Part shown: in pieces, positions 1 to 9,256 of the stretch
Position numbering within the stretch: the stretch's first letter is position 1
How the letters are laid out: each line of letters opens with the position of its first letter
Source of the DNA: Sphingobacteriales bacterium
Lineage (GTDB): Bacteria > Bacteroidota > Bacteroidia > Chitinophagales > Chitinophagaceae
Direction of reading: 5' to 3'
Assembly (NCBI GenBank): GCA_003963365.1
Contig: RXJG01000004.1
Location: 223,959 to 287,958, forward strand
DNA: 64,000 bases
Notes under the pieces: model-generated
Databases searched by the model: none
What the model was told of the DNA's origin: nothing
The model's input: the letters and a program-made list of their open reading frames with translations, nothing else
Translations under genes and position numbers: made by a program

Positions 1-1365
1 TTTTACATTATCCGGTATAGAGGGAACATAAGCTAATGAATTGAAATCAAAAGGCTGGGCATCTAATCCATCGTTGCTTAAATCTTTGTCATAAAACTTC
101 CATATTCTTTTATCCTCTCTACCCAAAACCCAAATTGAAGTGCCTGCGGTGGCATACTCATCGCTAAATCTGAGGATATTAAATGTAGTGGCAGCGTCTG
201 TAAACCAAACTTCGTGATCTACTTTTACCACGGCGCCATTTCCATCTTTTTTTTCTTCTGTATAACTGTAATTAAGGTTATAAGTATCATTATCATAATC
301 AATAGTGGCATTCGAAATCTTAGCGTTATTAATAATCTCGTTGTATGAATAAGAAGTATCTCGTGAAACTTTTTTATTACTGCTCCAGTCATATCCAAAA
401 GCAGCTATGCCTAAAATAATTTTTTCAGAAGGTATTTCTTTGGCAGTTTCATCCAGCGATTGTTCCACCCACTTTTGACTGCTGATTGGCCCTGGTTCGG
501 AAGGTGGGGCAAATTGGTCATACGCCATTAAAATTATATAATCGGCATATGCAGCAATATTTTTATAATCATAATCTTTATTGGAAGGGGGTACATCTAT
601 AGTAACCAATAAGTTCTTCTTAATAAAAGCATTTTTAACTTCCCTTAAAAAATCAACCAGGTTACTGCTCTTTTTTTCTTTTAATTCTTCAAAATCTATA
701 TTTATCCCCTGTAACTGGTAATAACTTAACGTATCTACCAACTGTTTTATAAAAAGAGATCTTTTGTTTTTATTTGAAAGAATCGAGTGAGCAAGAGCCC
801 CGTCAAAGTCTTCTATTTTTTTTGAGTAGTTGGTAAGCATTGGCAGCACATCCAGTTTGTATTGCCTCATTAAATTTAAGCCGGCCGTATCAATGACCGG
901 ATGCAGGTTACCATTGAGTGTATCGATGAAAAACCACTCGGGAAAAATGGTATTTAGCTTATCGCCATTTTTTTCCAGCGATTTATAAGAATCACTATTT
1001 GGCCTCCAGGCAGTATAAAAAGCCCCCCGGATATAGGGGATTTTTTTAGTAGGGTTTTCTTTGCCTTGTTTTTTTCTGAGTGAATCTTCCTTTTCCTTCT
1101 TAGCTAAAAAATCTTTTATACCCTTATACTTCCTGTTTAGTTTGGATGATAATGTTAATGATTTAGAAGGATCTAATTTATTCGCATATTCTCTTCCTTT
1201 TTCTTCCAGGTTAGGTATGGAAGGATTGAATCCCCTGATCATAGCAAATACTAAAACCACCAGGAAAAAAAGAAATATCATTAAGAAAATACGAAACGTC
1301 CATTTTAACCTCCGCCAGCGGGAAGGGTTATCGGTTTGAAAAATTTGCTGCGTGTGGTTACTCAT
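1..1365 (-). CDS. Membrane-anchored GH18-like glycosidase (C-terminus beyond the window)
   Basis: Partial gene: 455 codons run from an ATG at 1365 to the left edge without a stop. An N-terminal membrane anchor (about residues 20-44, after a basic RRLK stretch) is followed by a GH18 chitinase-like barrel. The strand-4 signature GINIDFEE (about residues 219-226) keeps the catalytic Glu and preceding Asp of the DxxDxDxE motif, although the first Asp is Gln. LMAYDQF and LGIAAFGYDW match later GH18 barrel strands. In Bacteroidota such domains often begin a much longer protein with a NodB deacetylase and a GT2 synthase domain, so the missing part may carry these (inference). Beta-1,4-GlcNAc polymers or peptidoglycan are plausible substrates. 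Two TAnnTTTG boxes precede the start. Confidence 0.8.
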   Translation of the reverse strand, partial: MSNHTQQIFQTDNPSRWRRLKWTFRIFLMIFLFFLVVLVFAMIRGFNPSIPNLEEKGREYANKLDPSKSLTLSSKLNRKYKGIKDFLAKKEKEDSLRKKQGKENPTKKIPYIRGAFYTAWRPNSDSYKSLEKNGDKLNTIFPEWFFIDTLNGNLHPVIDTAGLNLMRQYKLDVLPMLTNYSKKIEDFDGALAHSILSNKNKRSLFIKQLVDTLSYYQLQGINIDFEELKEKKSSNLVDFLREVKNAFIKKNLLVTIDVPPSNKDYDYKNIAAYADYIILMAYDQFAPPSEPGPISSQKWVEQSLDETAKEIPSEKIILGIAAFGYDWSSNKKVSRDTSYSYNEIINNAKISNATIDYDNDTYNLNYSYTEEKKDGNGAVVKVDHEVWFTDAATTFNILRFSDEYATAGTSIWVLGREDKRIWKFYDKDLSNDGLDAQPFDFNSLAYVPSIPDNVK

Positions 1366-1370
1366 AAATG

Positions 1371-1450
1371 CCAATCAAAGGTATTACATATAGAATGAAA
1401 GATTTTATGCTGATACCAATCAAAGATAGTATATAAAGAGAGAATGAAGG
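1371..1450 (-). promoter_or_regulatory. Duplicated promoter-like segment upstream of the GH18 gene
   Basis: Two imperfect direct copies (about 1371-1401 and 1416-1448, offset 45 bp) share CCAATCAAAG and GAATGAA. Read on the minus strand, each carries a Bacteroidota-type -7 box: TACCTTTG at 1383-1376 and TATCTTTG at 1428-1421. The nearer box lies about 10 nt before the ATG, which would give a very short leader. The rest of the 1366-1754 intergenic stretch shows no gene. Confidence 0.4.
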
Positions 1451-1754
1451 GTTATCCTCAAATAGCGCAGGAGCCCTTCATTCAGGAGTTAACCGACCGA
1501 CAGCATTTTGTTGACAGAGGAATAATTTACAGCCGGCATAATTCCTGTGTAAAATTGAAGTGTATTTATGCTAATCAAAAATTTGCAGGGCTGATTAACG
1601 TACGAATAACGTATGTTAAGTGAAACAGGGTTGTTAACGAAGTTTTTACATTGTTTTTGCTTAATTTAAATGTTCTAACTTGAACTTTGCAACAGTTTTT
1701 TTACCCAGCAGCTACCGAATCGAAAAGGCCATAATTATTAGAGTTAACCCTTCT

Positions 1755-4343
1755 ATGAACAAAAACTGGTTTCATAAAGCCACAGCTTTTATTCAAAAAC
1801 TTTACTGGCGGGAGATCCTGGCTTTATTGCTATTGTTCATCGCTGTATATTTCTTCCGGCACGAGCGGCACGAGTTACTGGCCATTGGCACACATATCCA
1901 AAACGCTGATAAACTATGGGTAACCGTTGGGTTGCTGCTAACAGTTGTGTATATTTTGTTACAGGCTGCTATGTATATGGCTTCCTTTGCGGCAGTAAAG
2001 GCAAATCTTCATTGGTTTACTGCGGTGGAATTATTTCTTAAGCGTAACCTCCTGAGTATTTTTTTGCCAGCGGGTGGTGTAAGTGCCCTTGCCTATTCTC
2101 CATCCAGTCTTCGTAAAACACATATTACCAAAACGCAGGTACACCAGGCATCTGCTATTTATGCGTTTACCGGTATGTCAACCGTATTTATTGTTGGGTT
2201 GCCTGTATTGGTATATGCCCTGTTTTATTCAGGTAATATGCAAAAAGCATGGATAGGAATTTTGCTGGTGGCTTTATTACTGGCGTTTTTAATAAGTGTT
2301 ACTGTTTCGTTGCAAAAGAAAGGAGTGGTTTACCGCTTTCTTATAAAAAGATTTCCGGCACTGACTAATAAAATAGACGAATTGTTTTTGGTGAATGTAG
2401 ATTCTAAAAAAATCCTGCTAAGTATTTTATTTTCTGTTGGTGTGGAATTGTGTGGTATTGTTCACTTATACATTGCCATGAAAGCTTTAGGTGAACCGGC
2501 GGCGCTTTCTGCAGCCAGTATTGCCTATATAGTTTCTATTGTACTAATGGTGATTTCACCTTTCTTACGTGGATTAGGGGCTGTGGAATTATCATTGGTT
2601 TATATACTTTCCACTTTTGGTTATACTGAGCAACAGGGGCTGGCTATTTCTGTGTTATACCGTTTGTTTGAGTTTTGGTTGCCATTAGCTGCAGGTATTA
2701 TTGCTTTTGCAATGAAGGGCAAACAATTGTTCCTGCGATTGGCGCCTGCTATTATGATTTTTGTTTTGGGAGTGGTAAATATTTTATCTGTAGTTACCCC
2801 TCCCATTACGGAAAGGTTAAAACGGGTAAAAGAATTTTTACCGGTATCATCCATTCATGCTTCTAATTTACTGGTAATATTTATTGGAGCGGCTTTATTT
2901 ATTACCGCAGCTTTTTTAATCCGGGGTTTTCGTTCTGCATGGGTTATAGCGCTGGTACTATCAGTACTTTCGTTGGTAGGTAACCTCAGTAAGGCATTGG
3001 ATTATGAAGAAGCAATCATCGCTTTTATTACTATTGTTATTTTATTATTTACATCAAGGGAATACCGTACTAAAAGCAGTGCCCGTTTAATAAAACTGGG
3101 TATTTCCACTGCTTTATTAGTGTTTATAGCCGTGTTTATTTTCGGTGCCATTGGTTTTTATTTTATTGATGTAAAACATTTTGGCGTTGATTTTACCTGG
3201 AAACAATCATTAGGTTATGCAGCAGGCAGTTTCTTATTATTACAAAACCCAACATTGCACCCCATTACCCGTTTTGGAAGGGAGTTTATGGTGATGATTA
3301 ATGCACTGGGTTTTTTATCCTGGGGTTTTTTCTTTTATACTTTAATCAGGCCATATATTTTTCAATATTCCACCAGTAATCAGTCACTGGAAAAAGCGAA
3401 ATTTTATTTGTCTCAATATGGATCATCCGCAGTGGATTGTTTTAAAATTTATCCCGATAAACTATTATTTATTTCAGATGAATGGGAAGGGTTTATTGCT
3501 TACCGCATTGCTAACGGGTTTGCGGTTGTACTGGAAGAACCGGTTTGTGCAGAGAACAGGAAAACAGATATGCTGAAAGATTTTGAACAGCATTGCCGCC
3601 GCATGGGACTGAAAACAGCTTTTTACCGGGTGGATGAGGGCAGTATGTATTTCTTTGAAGCACTCAATAAAAAGAAATTATTTATAGGGCAGGAAGCCAT
3701 TGTTGATGTAAATGAATTTAAGCTTGAAGGCAAAGACCGCAAGTCTTTACGCAACGGATTAAACAGTTTGCAAAAAAAAGGATATACCACTTTTTTAAGC
3801 AAAGCACCGCAACCAGCTGCATTACTAAAGGAACTAAAAACGGTTTCTGATGAATGGCTGGAAAACTATCATAAATCGGAACTGATATTTTCGCAGGGAA
3901 TGTTTGATGCAGCACAATTACAGGCACAGGATATTATTCTGGTTCGTGACGAAACCGGTAAAGTGGTGGCATTTTTGAATATTATTCCTGATTTTACACC
4001 GGAAGAATGTACCTACGATATGATCCGGAAAACGGCTGATGCACCCGGTGGATGTATGGATGCATTAATTGTTGAGCTCATTAATTATGCCAGGGAAAAT
4101 AACTTCCGGTATATCAATCTTGGTTTAGTGCCTATGACTGGTTTTGAAAAACCGGACTCAACAGCAGAACGTATAGTAAAATTTGCAGCGGAAAAAATAA
4201 AACGTTACCGTCACTACCAGGGGCAGCGCAGCTTTAAAGAAAAATATGCCAGCGAATGGCTTAATAAATATCTGGTGTATGAAAATGATTTTGATTTAGT
4301 ACGTTTGCCGGCTGCACTTAACAAAGTAATGCAGCCCCAATAA
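1755..4343 (+). CDS. mprF: MprF/LpiA-like phosphatidylglycerol aminoacyltransferase (flippase plus synthase)
   Basis: 862 residues from the ATG at 1755. The same frame extends upstream to a TTG at 1680, but that would put 25 polar residues before the first membrane segment. The N-terminal ~520 residues form about 13-14 hydrophobic helices of the MprF/UPF0104 flippase type, with FLPAGGVSALAYS typical of the family. The last ~300 residues are a soluble DUF2156 tandem GNAT domain (LFISDEWEGFIAYR, DGSxYFFEAL-like and RIVKFAAEKIKRYRHYQG stretches). The family transfers an amino acid, usually lysine or alanine, from aminoacyl-tRNA to phosphatidylglycerol and flips the product, lowering negative surface charge and giving resistance to cationic peptides. 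The stop overlaps the next start by one base, so the two genes are translationally coupled. Confidence 0.85.
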   Translation: MNKNWFHKATAFIQKLYWREILALLLLFIAVYFFRHERHELLAIGTHIQNADKLWVTVGLLLTVVYILLQAAMYMASFAAVKANLHWFTAVELFLKRNLLSIFLPAGGVSALAYSPSSLRKTHITKTQVHQASAIYAFTGMSTVFIVGLPVLVYALFYSGNMQKAWIGILLVALLLAFLISVTVSLQKKGVVYRFLIKRFPALTNKIDELFLVNVDSKKILLSILFSVGVELCGIVHLYIAMKALGEPAALSAASIAYIVSIVLMVISPFLRGLGAVELSLVYILSTFGYTEQQGLAISVLYRLFEFWLPLAAGIIAFAMKGKQLFLRLAPAIMIFVLGVVNILSVVTPPITERLKRVKEFLPVSSIHASNLLVIFIGAALFITAAFLIRGFRSAWVIALVLSVLSLVGNLSKALDYEEAIIAFITIVILLFTSREYRTKSSARLIKLGISTALLVFIAVFIFGAIGFYFIDVKHFGVDFTWKQSLGYAAGSFLLLQNPTLHPITRFGREFMVMINALGFLSWGFFFYTLIRPYIFQYSTSNQSLEKAKFYLSQYGSSAVDCFKIYPDKLLFISDEWEGFIAYRIANGFAVVLEEPVCAENRKTDMLKDFEQHCRRMGLKTAFYRVDEGSMYFFEALNKKKLFIGQEAIVDVNEFKLEGKDRKSLRNGLNSLQKKGYTTFLSKAPQPAALLKELKTVSDEWLENYHKSELIFSQGMFDAAQLQAQDIILVRDETGKVVAFLNIIPDFTPEECTYDMIRKTADAPGGCMDALIVELINYARENNFRYINLGLVPMTGFEKPDSTAERIVKFAAEKIKRYRHYQGQRSFKEKYASEWLNKYLVYENDFDLVRLPAALNKVMQPQ

Positions 4344-5020
4344 TGAAATTTAAACTATTATACTTTTTCTTACTTACTTCTTTATGTGGTTTTACCCAAA
4401 CAGATATAAATACTTTGCCGGCAAAAATTATAGCCAGTAACAAAGACACTACTAAACCGGTACTGTTATACATCAGTGGTGATGGGGGGTGGAATAAATT
4501 TTCAACACAATTGATACAGGAGTTTTCAAATGCAGGTTACCCGGTAATTGCATTGAATGCCAAAGCCTATTTTTGGGAGAGAAAAACACCACAGCAAACG
4601 GGGGCGGATATACAGGCTTTATTAAAAAAAAATGTGAATGAATGGAAACGGAGTAAAGTACTGCTGCTGGGTTATTCTTTCGGTGCAGATGTGATGCCCT
4701 TTGTTTACAATAATATTGGTGAAGAATGGAGAAAAAAAATTACTTACCAGGTACTGTTGTCTCCTTCTCCTAAAACTGATTTTGAAGTACACGTGTCTGA
4801 AATGCTCGGCTATCGCCGTAAAAATGGAAGGAGTGTGGTGGATGAAATTAATAAAACCACAACCTGCCAGTTTCTTTTTTTATTTGGGGAAGACGATGAT
4901 AATTTTCCCATGAGTGAATTAAAAATCCGGAATTATAAAAATATTACACTTCCCGGTGGTCATCATTTTGATAATAATGTAAATGAATTAGTAAATAAAA
5001 TAAGGCAGGAATTGAAATAA
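4343..5020 (+). CDS. VirJ/AcvB-type serine hydrolase, putative aminoacyl-PG hydrolase
   Basis: 225 residues with an N-terminal signal peptide ending near FTQ. The VirJ alpha/beta-hydrolase domain is clear: an oxyanion-region motif ISGDGGW (about 44-50), the nucleophile elbow LLGYSFGADVMPF (about 107-119), an acidic LFGEDDD segment and a C-terminal His in LPGGHHF. AcvB and VirJ of Rhizobiales are periplasmic proteins, and AcvB lies in an operon with the lysyl-PG synthase LpiA and hydrolyses lysyl-PG. Here the gene overlaps the mprF-like gene by one base, so a role in turning over the same lipid is a strong inference. Confidence 0.75.
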   Translation: MKFKLLYFFLLTSLCGFTQTDINTLPAKIIASNKDTTKPVLLYISGDGGWNKFSTQLIQEFSNAGYPVIALNAKAYFWERKTPQQTGADIQALLKKNVNEWKRSKVLLLGYSFGADVMPFVYNNIGEEWRKKITYQVLLSPSPKTDFEVHVSEMLGYRRKNGRSVVDEINKTTTCQFLFLFGEDDDNFPMSELKIRNYKNITLPGGHHFDNNVNELVNKIRQELK

Positions 5021-5022
5021 AA

Positions 5023-5802
5023 TTAATCCGGGTACCTGCTCATGTGCTCAAAACGATAGCCACCTTTATCTTTTAATTTTTGAATGAGTTGTTTCAGTTC
5101 ACTCTCTTCCCATCCGTTGCGAAACATTTCATCATGTGCCAGCAAAACCAAATTATCTTTCTTCACCGTTTTATTTTCAGTAAGCTTTTTATCAATTAAT
5201 GAAACCATATCATCCACGGTTTGTATGGGAACACCTGTTTTCCCGTCATGCTGCCATTCAATATCCCAGCCAAAAACTTTAAACCCATCTTTGTATAATG
5301 AGTCTGCTGATGCAGCACCACTGTTTACATCATTAATCCTTATGTCTTTTAACCGCCATATGTTTCTTCCCGGCTCACGGGCTATCTTATCAGGAATGGA
5401 CAAAACGGTTTGGTTTTTTTGAAAGTCTTTGAGAACAGTTACGGGGTTTTTATAAAATGCTTCATATTGATTATGGGCATGCGAAAAACTATGGTTACCA
5501 ATTTCAATAAAAGAATTGTTTTGATAAAGTTTATAAAAACTTTTCATTCGGTCATCTTTTATTGCATGCTGTCCAACAACAAAAACAGTCACTTTTATTT
5601 GCTCTTTATTTACAGCATCATTTATATCCTCGCTTCCTTCCAGTGGCCCGTCGTCAAAGCTCAGGTAAATCGTTTTCATCACCTGTGTTGAACTGTCTTT
5701 TGGATTTACTTCAGGCAATTTGGATACTTCCCGGTGAGAAGAATTACAGGAATAAATAAGGGTGCTTAAAAGAAAGCTCAGAATAAATTTATGTATATGC
5801 AT
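5023..5802 (-). CDS. Polysaccharide deacetylase (NodB/CE4) lipoprotein
   Basis: 259 residues from the ATG at 5802; a TTG three codons upstream is less likely. The N-terminus looks like a lipoprotein signal (STLIYSC). The NodB fold shows motif 1 YLSFDDGP with the catalytic base and metal Asp pair, and motif 2 GNHSFSHAH with the metal-binding histidines. LVLLAHDEMF near the C-terminus resembles the last CE4 motif. CE4 enzymes remove acetyl groups from GlcNAc-containing polymers. The enzyme should be periplasmic and membrane-anchored. It is convergent with the virJ-like gene, with 2 bp between the stops. The exact substrate is unknown. Confidence 0.8.
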   Translation of the reverse strand: MHIHKFILSFLLSTLIYSCNSSHREVSKLPEVNPKDSSTQVMKTIYLSFDDGPLEGSEDINDAVNKEQIKVTVFVVGQHAIKDDRMKSFYKLYQNNSFIEIGNHSFSHAHNQYEAFYKNPVTVLKDFQKNQTVLSIPDKIAREPGRNIWRLKDIRINDVNSGAASADSLYKDGFKVFGWDIEWQHDGKTGVPIQTVDDMVSLIDKKLTENKTVKKDNLVLLAHDEMFRNGWEESELKQLIQKLKDKGGYRFEHMSRYPD

Positions 5803-5946
5803 ATAAAACAACGTTCAACTTAAAAATCAACTAATTGAATTGTAATATAAATTTACTAAAGCAAGTTAACATGCACTTAACCAAATGCGGTATGTGTTTC
5901 GTTAATTCCTTTGCAACTTTGTATAACTGAACCAGTATATTATTTC

Positions 5947-7212
5947 ATGCGTTCAAAAGTACTCAGGCTGATCATGATCCTGCTCACAGTGGTAATGGGA
6001 GTTATTCTCGTATTTCAACTCGTATGGTTAAGCAGGGTTTATTCTTTCGAGAAACAGCAGTTTCATATAAACGTGGTAAGGGTAATGAATGGTATTTATG
6101 AAGATTTTGACTGGGCTAATTTTGGTACTGCTACCAAAGAGAGCATTGAAAAAATAGATGATAAAACATATTTAATGCGGGTGGATTCATTGCCCGCCTA
6201 TGATGTGCTGGAACGGGATGTACAAAAAGAGTTCAACGATTTTTCTTTAAATACTGAATCCTGTGTGGCAGTATATAACACTAAACAAAAGCAGTTTACA
6301 TTTAAAACATGCCTGTTTGTTACTGGTAAAGAAGATGTGGCCAAAAGCCTGGTGGCAATGCCTGTTATTAAAAGAGATTTTCACTACATCATGCTTTCGT
6401 TTCCACATCGTGATTCATACCTGATTGGCCGGTTAAGTTTCTGGATTGTGAGCAGCTTATTGCTTTTAATAACTTTAATAGGCCTGGCCATCAGTCTTTT
6501 CTATTTATACCGTCAAAGATTTTTGTATGAGGTGCAAAAAGATTTTGTAAACAACTTCACACATGAATTTAAAACACCACTGGCGGTAATGAAGATTACC
6601 TGTGATACGATGGTGGATGAAAACATCCGCAAACAACCAGAGAGAATGGCAAAATATGCAGATATAATGGGTAAACAGGTAGAGCACCTGCAAAAACAAG
6701 TAGATAAATTACTGGGCGTTGCCTACCTGGAAGAACATAAAATACTGCCATTAGAAAAAGAACGGTTTTCTATCAATGAAATCATACAACAGGCGGTGGC
6801 TAAAGTGGAACCACTTGTTGAATCCAAACATGCTAAAGTTGATTTTAAACTCAGCGAAAACGGACTTTCTATCTATGCTGATAAAGCCCATATAGAACAG
6901 GCATTTATTAACCTGGTGGAAAATGGATTAAAATATGCTGACGAACCACATATTGTAATAGAAACCGGGAAAGAGGAGGAAGATTATTTTATTGCTGTAA
7001 GAGATAACGGTATTGGTATAGAAACAAAATATCAGAAAGATATATTCAAAAAATTTTTCAGGGTGCCTACCGGTGATGTGCATAATGTAAAAGGTTTTGG
7101 GCTGGGCCTCAATTTTGTTAAAAAAGTAATTGACGCCCATCACGGCAAAATCACGGTAAACAGTATTCCGGGTATAGGTACAGAGTTTAGAATATTGCTG
7201 CCGACACAATAA
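5947..7212 (+). CDS. Sensor histidine kinase
   Basis: 421 residues from the ATG at 5947; an in-frame TTG at 5911 would add 12 polar residues. Two transmembrane helices (about residues 5-27 and 165-190) bracket a periplasmic sensor domain without an obvious metal motif, although it holds two cysteines. The HisKA box FTHEFKTPL carries the phospho-accepting His at about 206. The ATPase has N-box FINLVENGLKYA, G1 RDNGIGI and G2 GFGLGL. It resembles Bacteroidota RprX-type kinases. The response regulator starts 11 bp downstream and a CzcCBA operon follows, so the pair probably senses metal or envelope stress (inference). Confidence 0.88.
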   Translation: MRSKVLRLIMILLTVVMGVILVFQLVWLSRVYSFEKQQFHINVVRVMNGIYEDFDWANFGTATKESIEKIDDKTYLMRVDSLPAYDVLERDVQKEFNDFSLNTESCVAVYNTKQKQFTFKTCLFVTGKEDVAKSLVAMPVIKRDFHYIMLSFPHRDSYLIGRLSFWIVSSLLLLITLIGLAISLFYLYRQRFLYEVQKDFVNNFTHEFKTPLAVMKITCDTMVDENIRKQPERMAKYADIMGKQVEHLQKQVDKLLGVAYLEEHKILPLEKERFSINEIIQQAVAKVEPLVESKHAKVDFKLSENGLSIYADKAHIEQAFINLVENGLKYADEPHIVIETGKEEEDYFIAVRDNGIGIETKYQKDIFKKFFRVPTGDVHNVKGFGLGLNFVKKVIDAHHGKITVNSIPGIGTEFRILLPTQ

Positions 7213-7223
7213 ATTGTACAGCT

Positions 7224-7922
7224 ATGACAAAAGCAAGAGTATTACTCGCAGAAGATGATGCTTCATTAGGTTTTGTAATTAAAGACAACCTGCAGGAAGA
7301 TGGTTATGAAGTGGTATTATGTACCGATGGTGATATGGCGTTACAGCAATTTCAGCAAAAAGAATTTGATATTTGTTTGCTGGATGTAATGATGCCCAAT
7401 AAAGATGGGTTTGCTGTGGCCAAAAAAATACGCCAAAAGACAGATTGGCTGCCCATTTTGTTCATCACTGCAAAATCAATGGAAGAAGATAAAATTAAAG
7501 GATTTTCTTCCGGTGCCGACGACTATATTACCAAGCCATTCAGCATAAAAGAACTGATGATGCGGATGGAGGTATTTCTGCGGAGGTCAAAGAAATTGCA
7601 GGCAGATAATAACAAGGAGTATCAACTGGGAAAACTCCGGTTTTCTTATGGTGATTTAAAACTATACATCAATGGTGAAGTGTCTAATCTTACACAAAGG
7701 GAAGCAGACCTGCTTCGTTTCTTTTGCGAACATACCAATCAAATTCTCCGTCGTGAAGAAGTGTTATTGAATGTTTGGGGTAAAGATGATTATTTCCTGG
7801 GACGTAGTATGGATGTGTTTATTGCAAAACTGCGTAAACATTTTAAAGCAGATCCCAACATCATCCTGGAAACAATTCACGGTGTTGGTTTCCGGCTGAA
7901 TGCACCGGTGAATGTGGCTTAA
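7224..7922 (+). CDS. OmpR/PhoB-family response regulator
   Basis: 232 residues. The receiver domain (about 1-120) has the acidic pocket EDD near the start, the phospho-accepting Asp54 in CLLDVMMPNKDGF and the conserved Lys in FITAKS. A winged-helix DNA-binding domain follows (LTQREADLLRFF, REEVLLNVWG and ETIHGVGFRL). It is the cognate partner of the upstream kinase, probably co-transcribed, and the likely regulator of the efflux genes that start 71 bp downstream. Confidence 0.9.
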   Translation: MTKARVLLAEDDASLGFVIKDNLQEDGYEVVLCTDGDMALQQFQQKEFDICLLDVMMPNKDGFAVAKKIRQKTDWLPILFITAKSMEEDKIKGFSSGADDYITKPFSIKELMMRMEVFLRRSKKLQADNNKEYQLGKLRFSYGDLKLYINGEVSNLTQREADLLRFFCEHTNQILRREEVLLNVWGKDDYFLGRSMDVFIAKLRKHFKADPNIILETIHGVGFRLNAPVNVA

Positions 7923-7960
7923 TTTAGCAATAAATTATCAAACTTAATTTAATACTTCTT

Positions 7961-7968
7961 TACTTTTG
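7961..7968 (+). promoter_or_regulatory. Bacteroidota -7 box before the first CzcC-like gene
   Basis: TACTTTTG matches TAnnTTTG and lies 25 bp before the ATG at 7994. No convincing -33 TTTG is seen at the usual spacing, as expected for an activator-dependent promoter. The upstream response regulator is the natural candidate. Confidence 0.4.
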
Positions 7969-7993
7969 CGACGAATTTTGAAATTCGTTCATA

Positions 7994-9253
7994 ATGAAAC
8001 CGCCGATAGCACTGTTTTTTTTAATTTTATCATCATTATCTGCACAGGCTCAAAAAGATACAACCAGTATCAGTTTGGATGAGGCTGAAAAAGTTTTTTT
8101 ACAGAATAACCTGGAGATATTAGCCGCCCGCTATAATATTGATGCGAACAGGGCTTTAATAAAACAAGCCAGGCTTTGGGATAATCCTGTTTTAAATACC
8201 GATCAAAACATTTATGATGGCAAATTTTTTCAGCATAACCGAGAGGCCGGCCAGGTTTATGTGGAGGTAGCACAACTTATTCGTACTGCCGGCAAAAGAA
8301 ATAAGCTGGCACAATTAGCTATTGATAATACCAAAATATCAGAACAGCAGTTTAATGATCTTATCCGGACATTACGATATACGCTGCACAGTGATTTATT
8401 AAGTGTAAATCAATTACTCAAAGCAAAGCGGGTTTATGATACCGAAATTACAGAGTTGAATAAACTGGTGGCCGGAATGGATGTGCAACTGCAACAGGGC
8501 AATATTTCCCTTAAGGAAAATATGCGGATTAAAGCCTTGTTATTTAGTTTGAACAATGAAATTGTTGGTATACAATCACAACTTATTCCGCTGCAGTCAG
8601 AAATACACTTGTTGTTACAAAATAAAGACAGCAGTTTTATTAAACCTGAAATGAATTATAATTTCCCTTTTTTAACAACAACAGCAGTACCGGGTTTAAA
8701 TGAATTGACGGATACAGCTTTGGCTGTAAGGGGAGATGCTCAATCTGCGAAAACTGCATTACAGTTCCAGCAACATAATCTTGTTTACCAAAAATCACTC
8801 GCTAAAGCGGATGTAAGTGTTGGAATGGAATATGATCAACGAAGTACCTATGTACCAAGCTTTGTCGGACTGCAGTTTTCGCTCCCTTTAAATATATTTA
8901 ACCGTAACCAGGGAAATATCAAATCTGCACAATACGCTATAAAATCGCAACAAGCTGCAACTGAACAGGCGATCAGCAGTATTCAGCAGGAAGTGAATAA
9001 AGCCTATACTTCTCTCAAATATTTTCAGCAGGTAAATAATTTTCAGCAACTGGATTTCTCTGAAAATTACGACTCTCTTTTTCAAAACATGCTGAACAGC
9101 TATCGTGAACGCAAGGTAAGCTTATTGGAGTTTATTGATTTTATGGATGTTTACAAAGACACCAAATTAAAATTATTGCAGCAACACAGTAACCTGGTAG
9201 CAGCTGCAGATGAATTAAATTATACTGTAGGTAAAGACATTATTAAGCTATAA
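7994..9253 (+). CDS. CzcC/CusC-type outer-membrane efflux protein
   Basis: 419 residues with a signal peptide ending at AQA. Two TolC/OEP repeats with long coiled-coil helices are visible: the first copy begins at SLDEAEKVFLQNNLEILAAR and the second includes LALRGDAQ-like and FVGLQFSLPLNIFNRNQGNI stretches. The last of these is characteristic of the CzcC subgroup. It forms the outer-membrane exit duct of the tripartite metal pump encoded by the next two genes. The adaptor starts 3 bp after the stop, consistent with one operon. Confidence 0.85.
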   Translation: MKPPIALFFLILSSLSAQAQKDTTSISLDEAEKVFLQNNLEILAARYNIDANRALIKQARLWDNPVLNTDQNIYDGKFFQHNREAGQVYVEVAQLIRTAGKRNKLAQLAIDNTKISEQQFNDLIRTLRYTLHSDLLSVNQLLKAKRVYDTEITELNKLVAGMDVQLQQGNISLKENMRIKALLFSLNNEIVGIQSQLIPLQSEIHLLLQNKDSSFIKPEMNYNFPFLTTTAVPGLNELTDTALAVRGDAQSAKTALQFQQHNLVYQKSLAKADVSVGMEYDQRSTYVPSFVGLQFSLPLNIFNRNQGNIKSAQYAIKSQQAATEQAISSIQQEVNKAYTSLKYFQQVNNFQQLDFSENYDSLFQNMLNSYRERKVSLLEFIDFMDVYKDTKLKLLQQHSNLVAAADELNYTVGKDIIKL

Positions 9254-9256
9254 ATC

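Noticed and set aside
1680..1754. Longer MprF start at TTG 1680
   Set aside because: The added 25 residues precede the natural basic start and hydrophobic helix; ATG at 1755 fits the family better.
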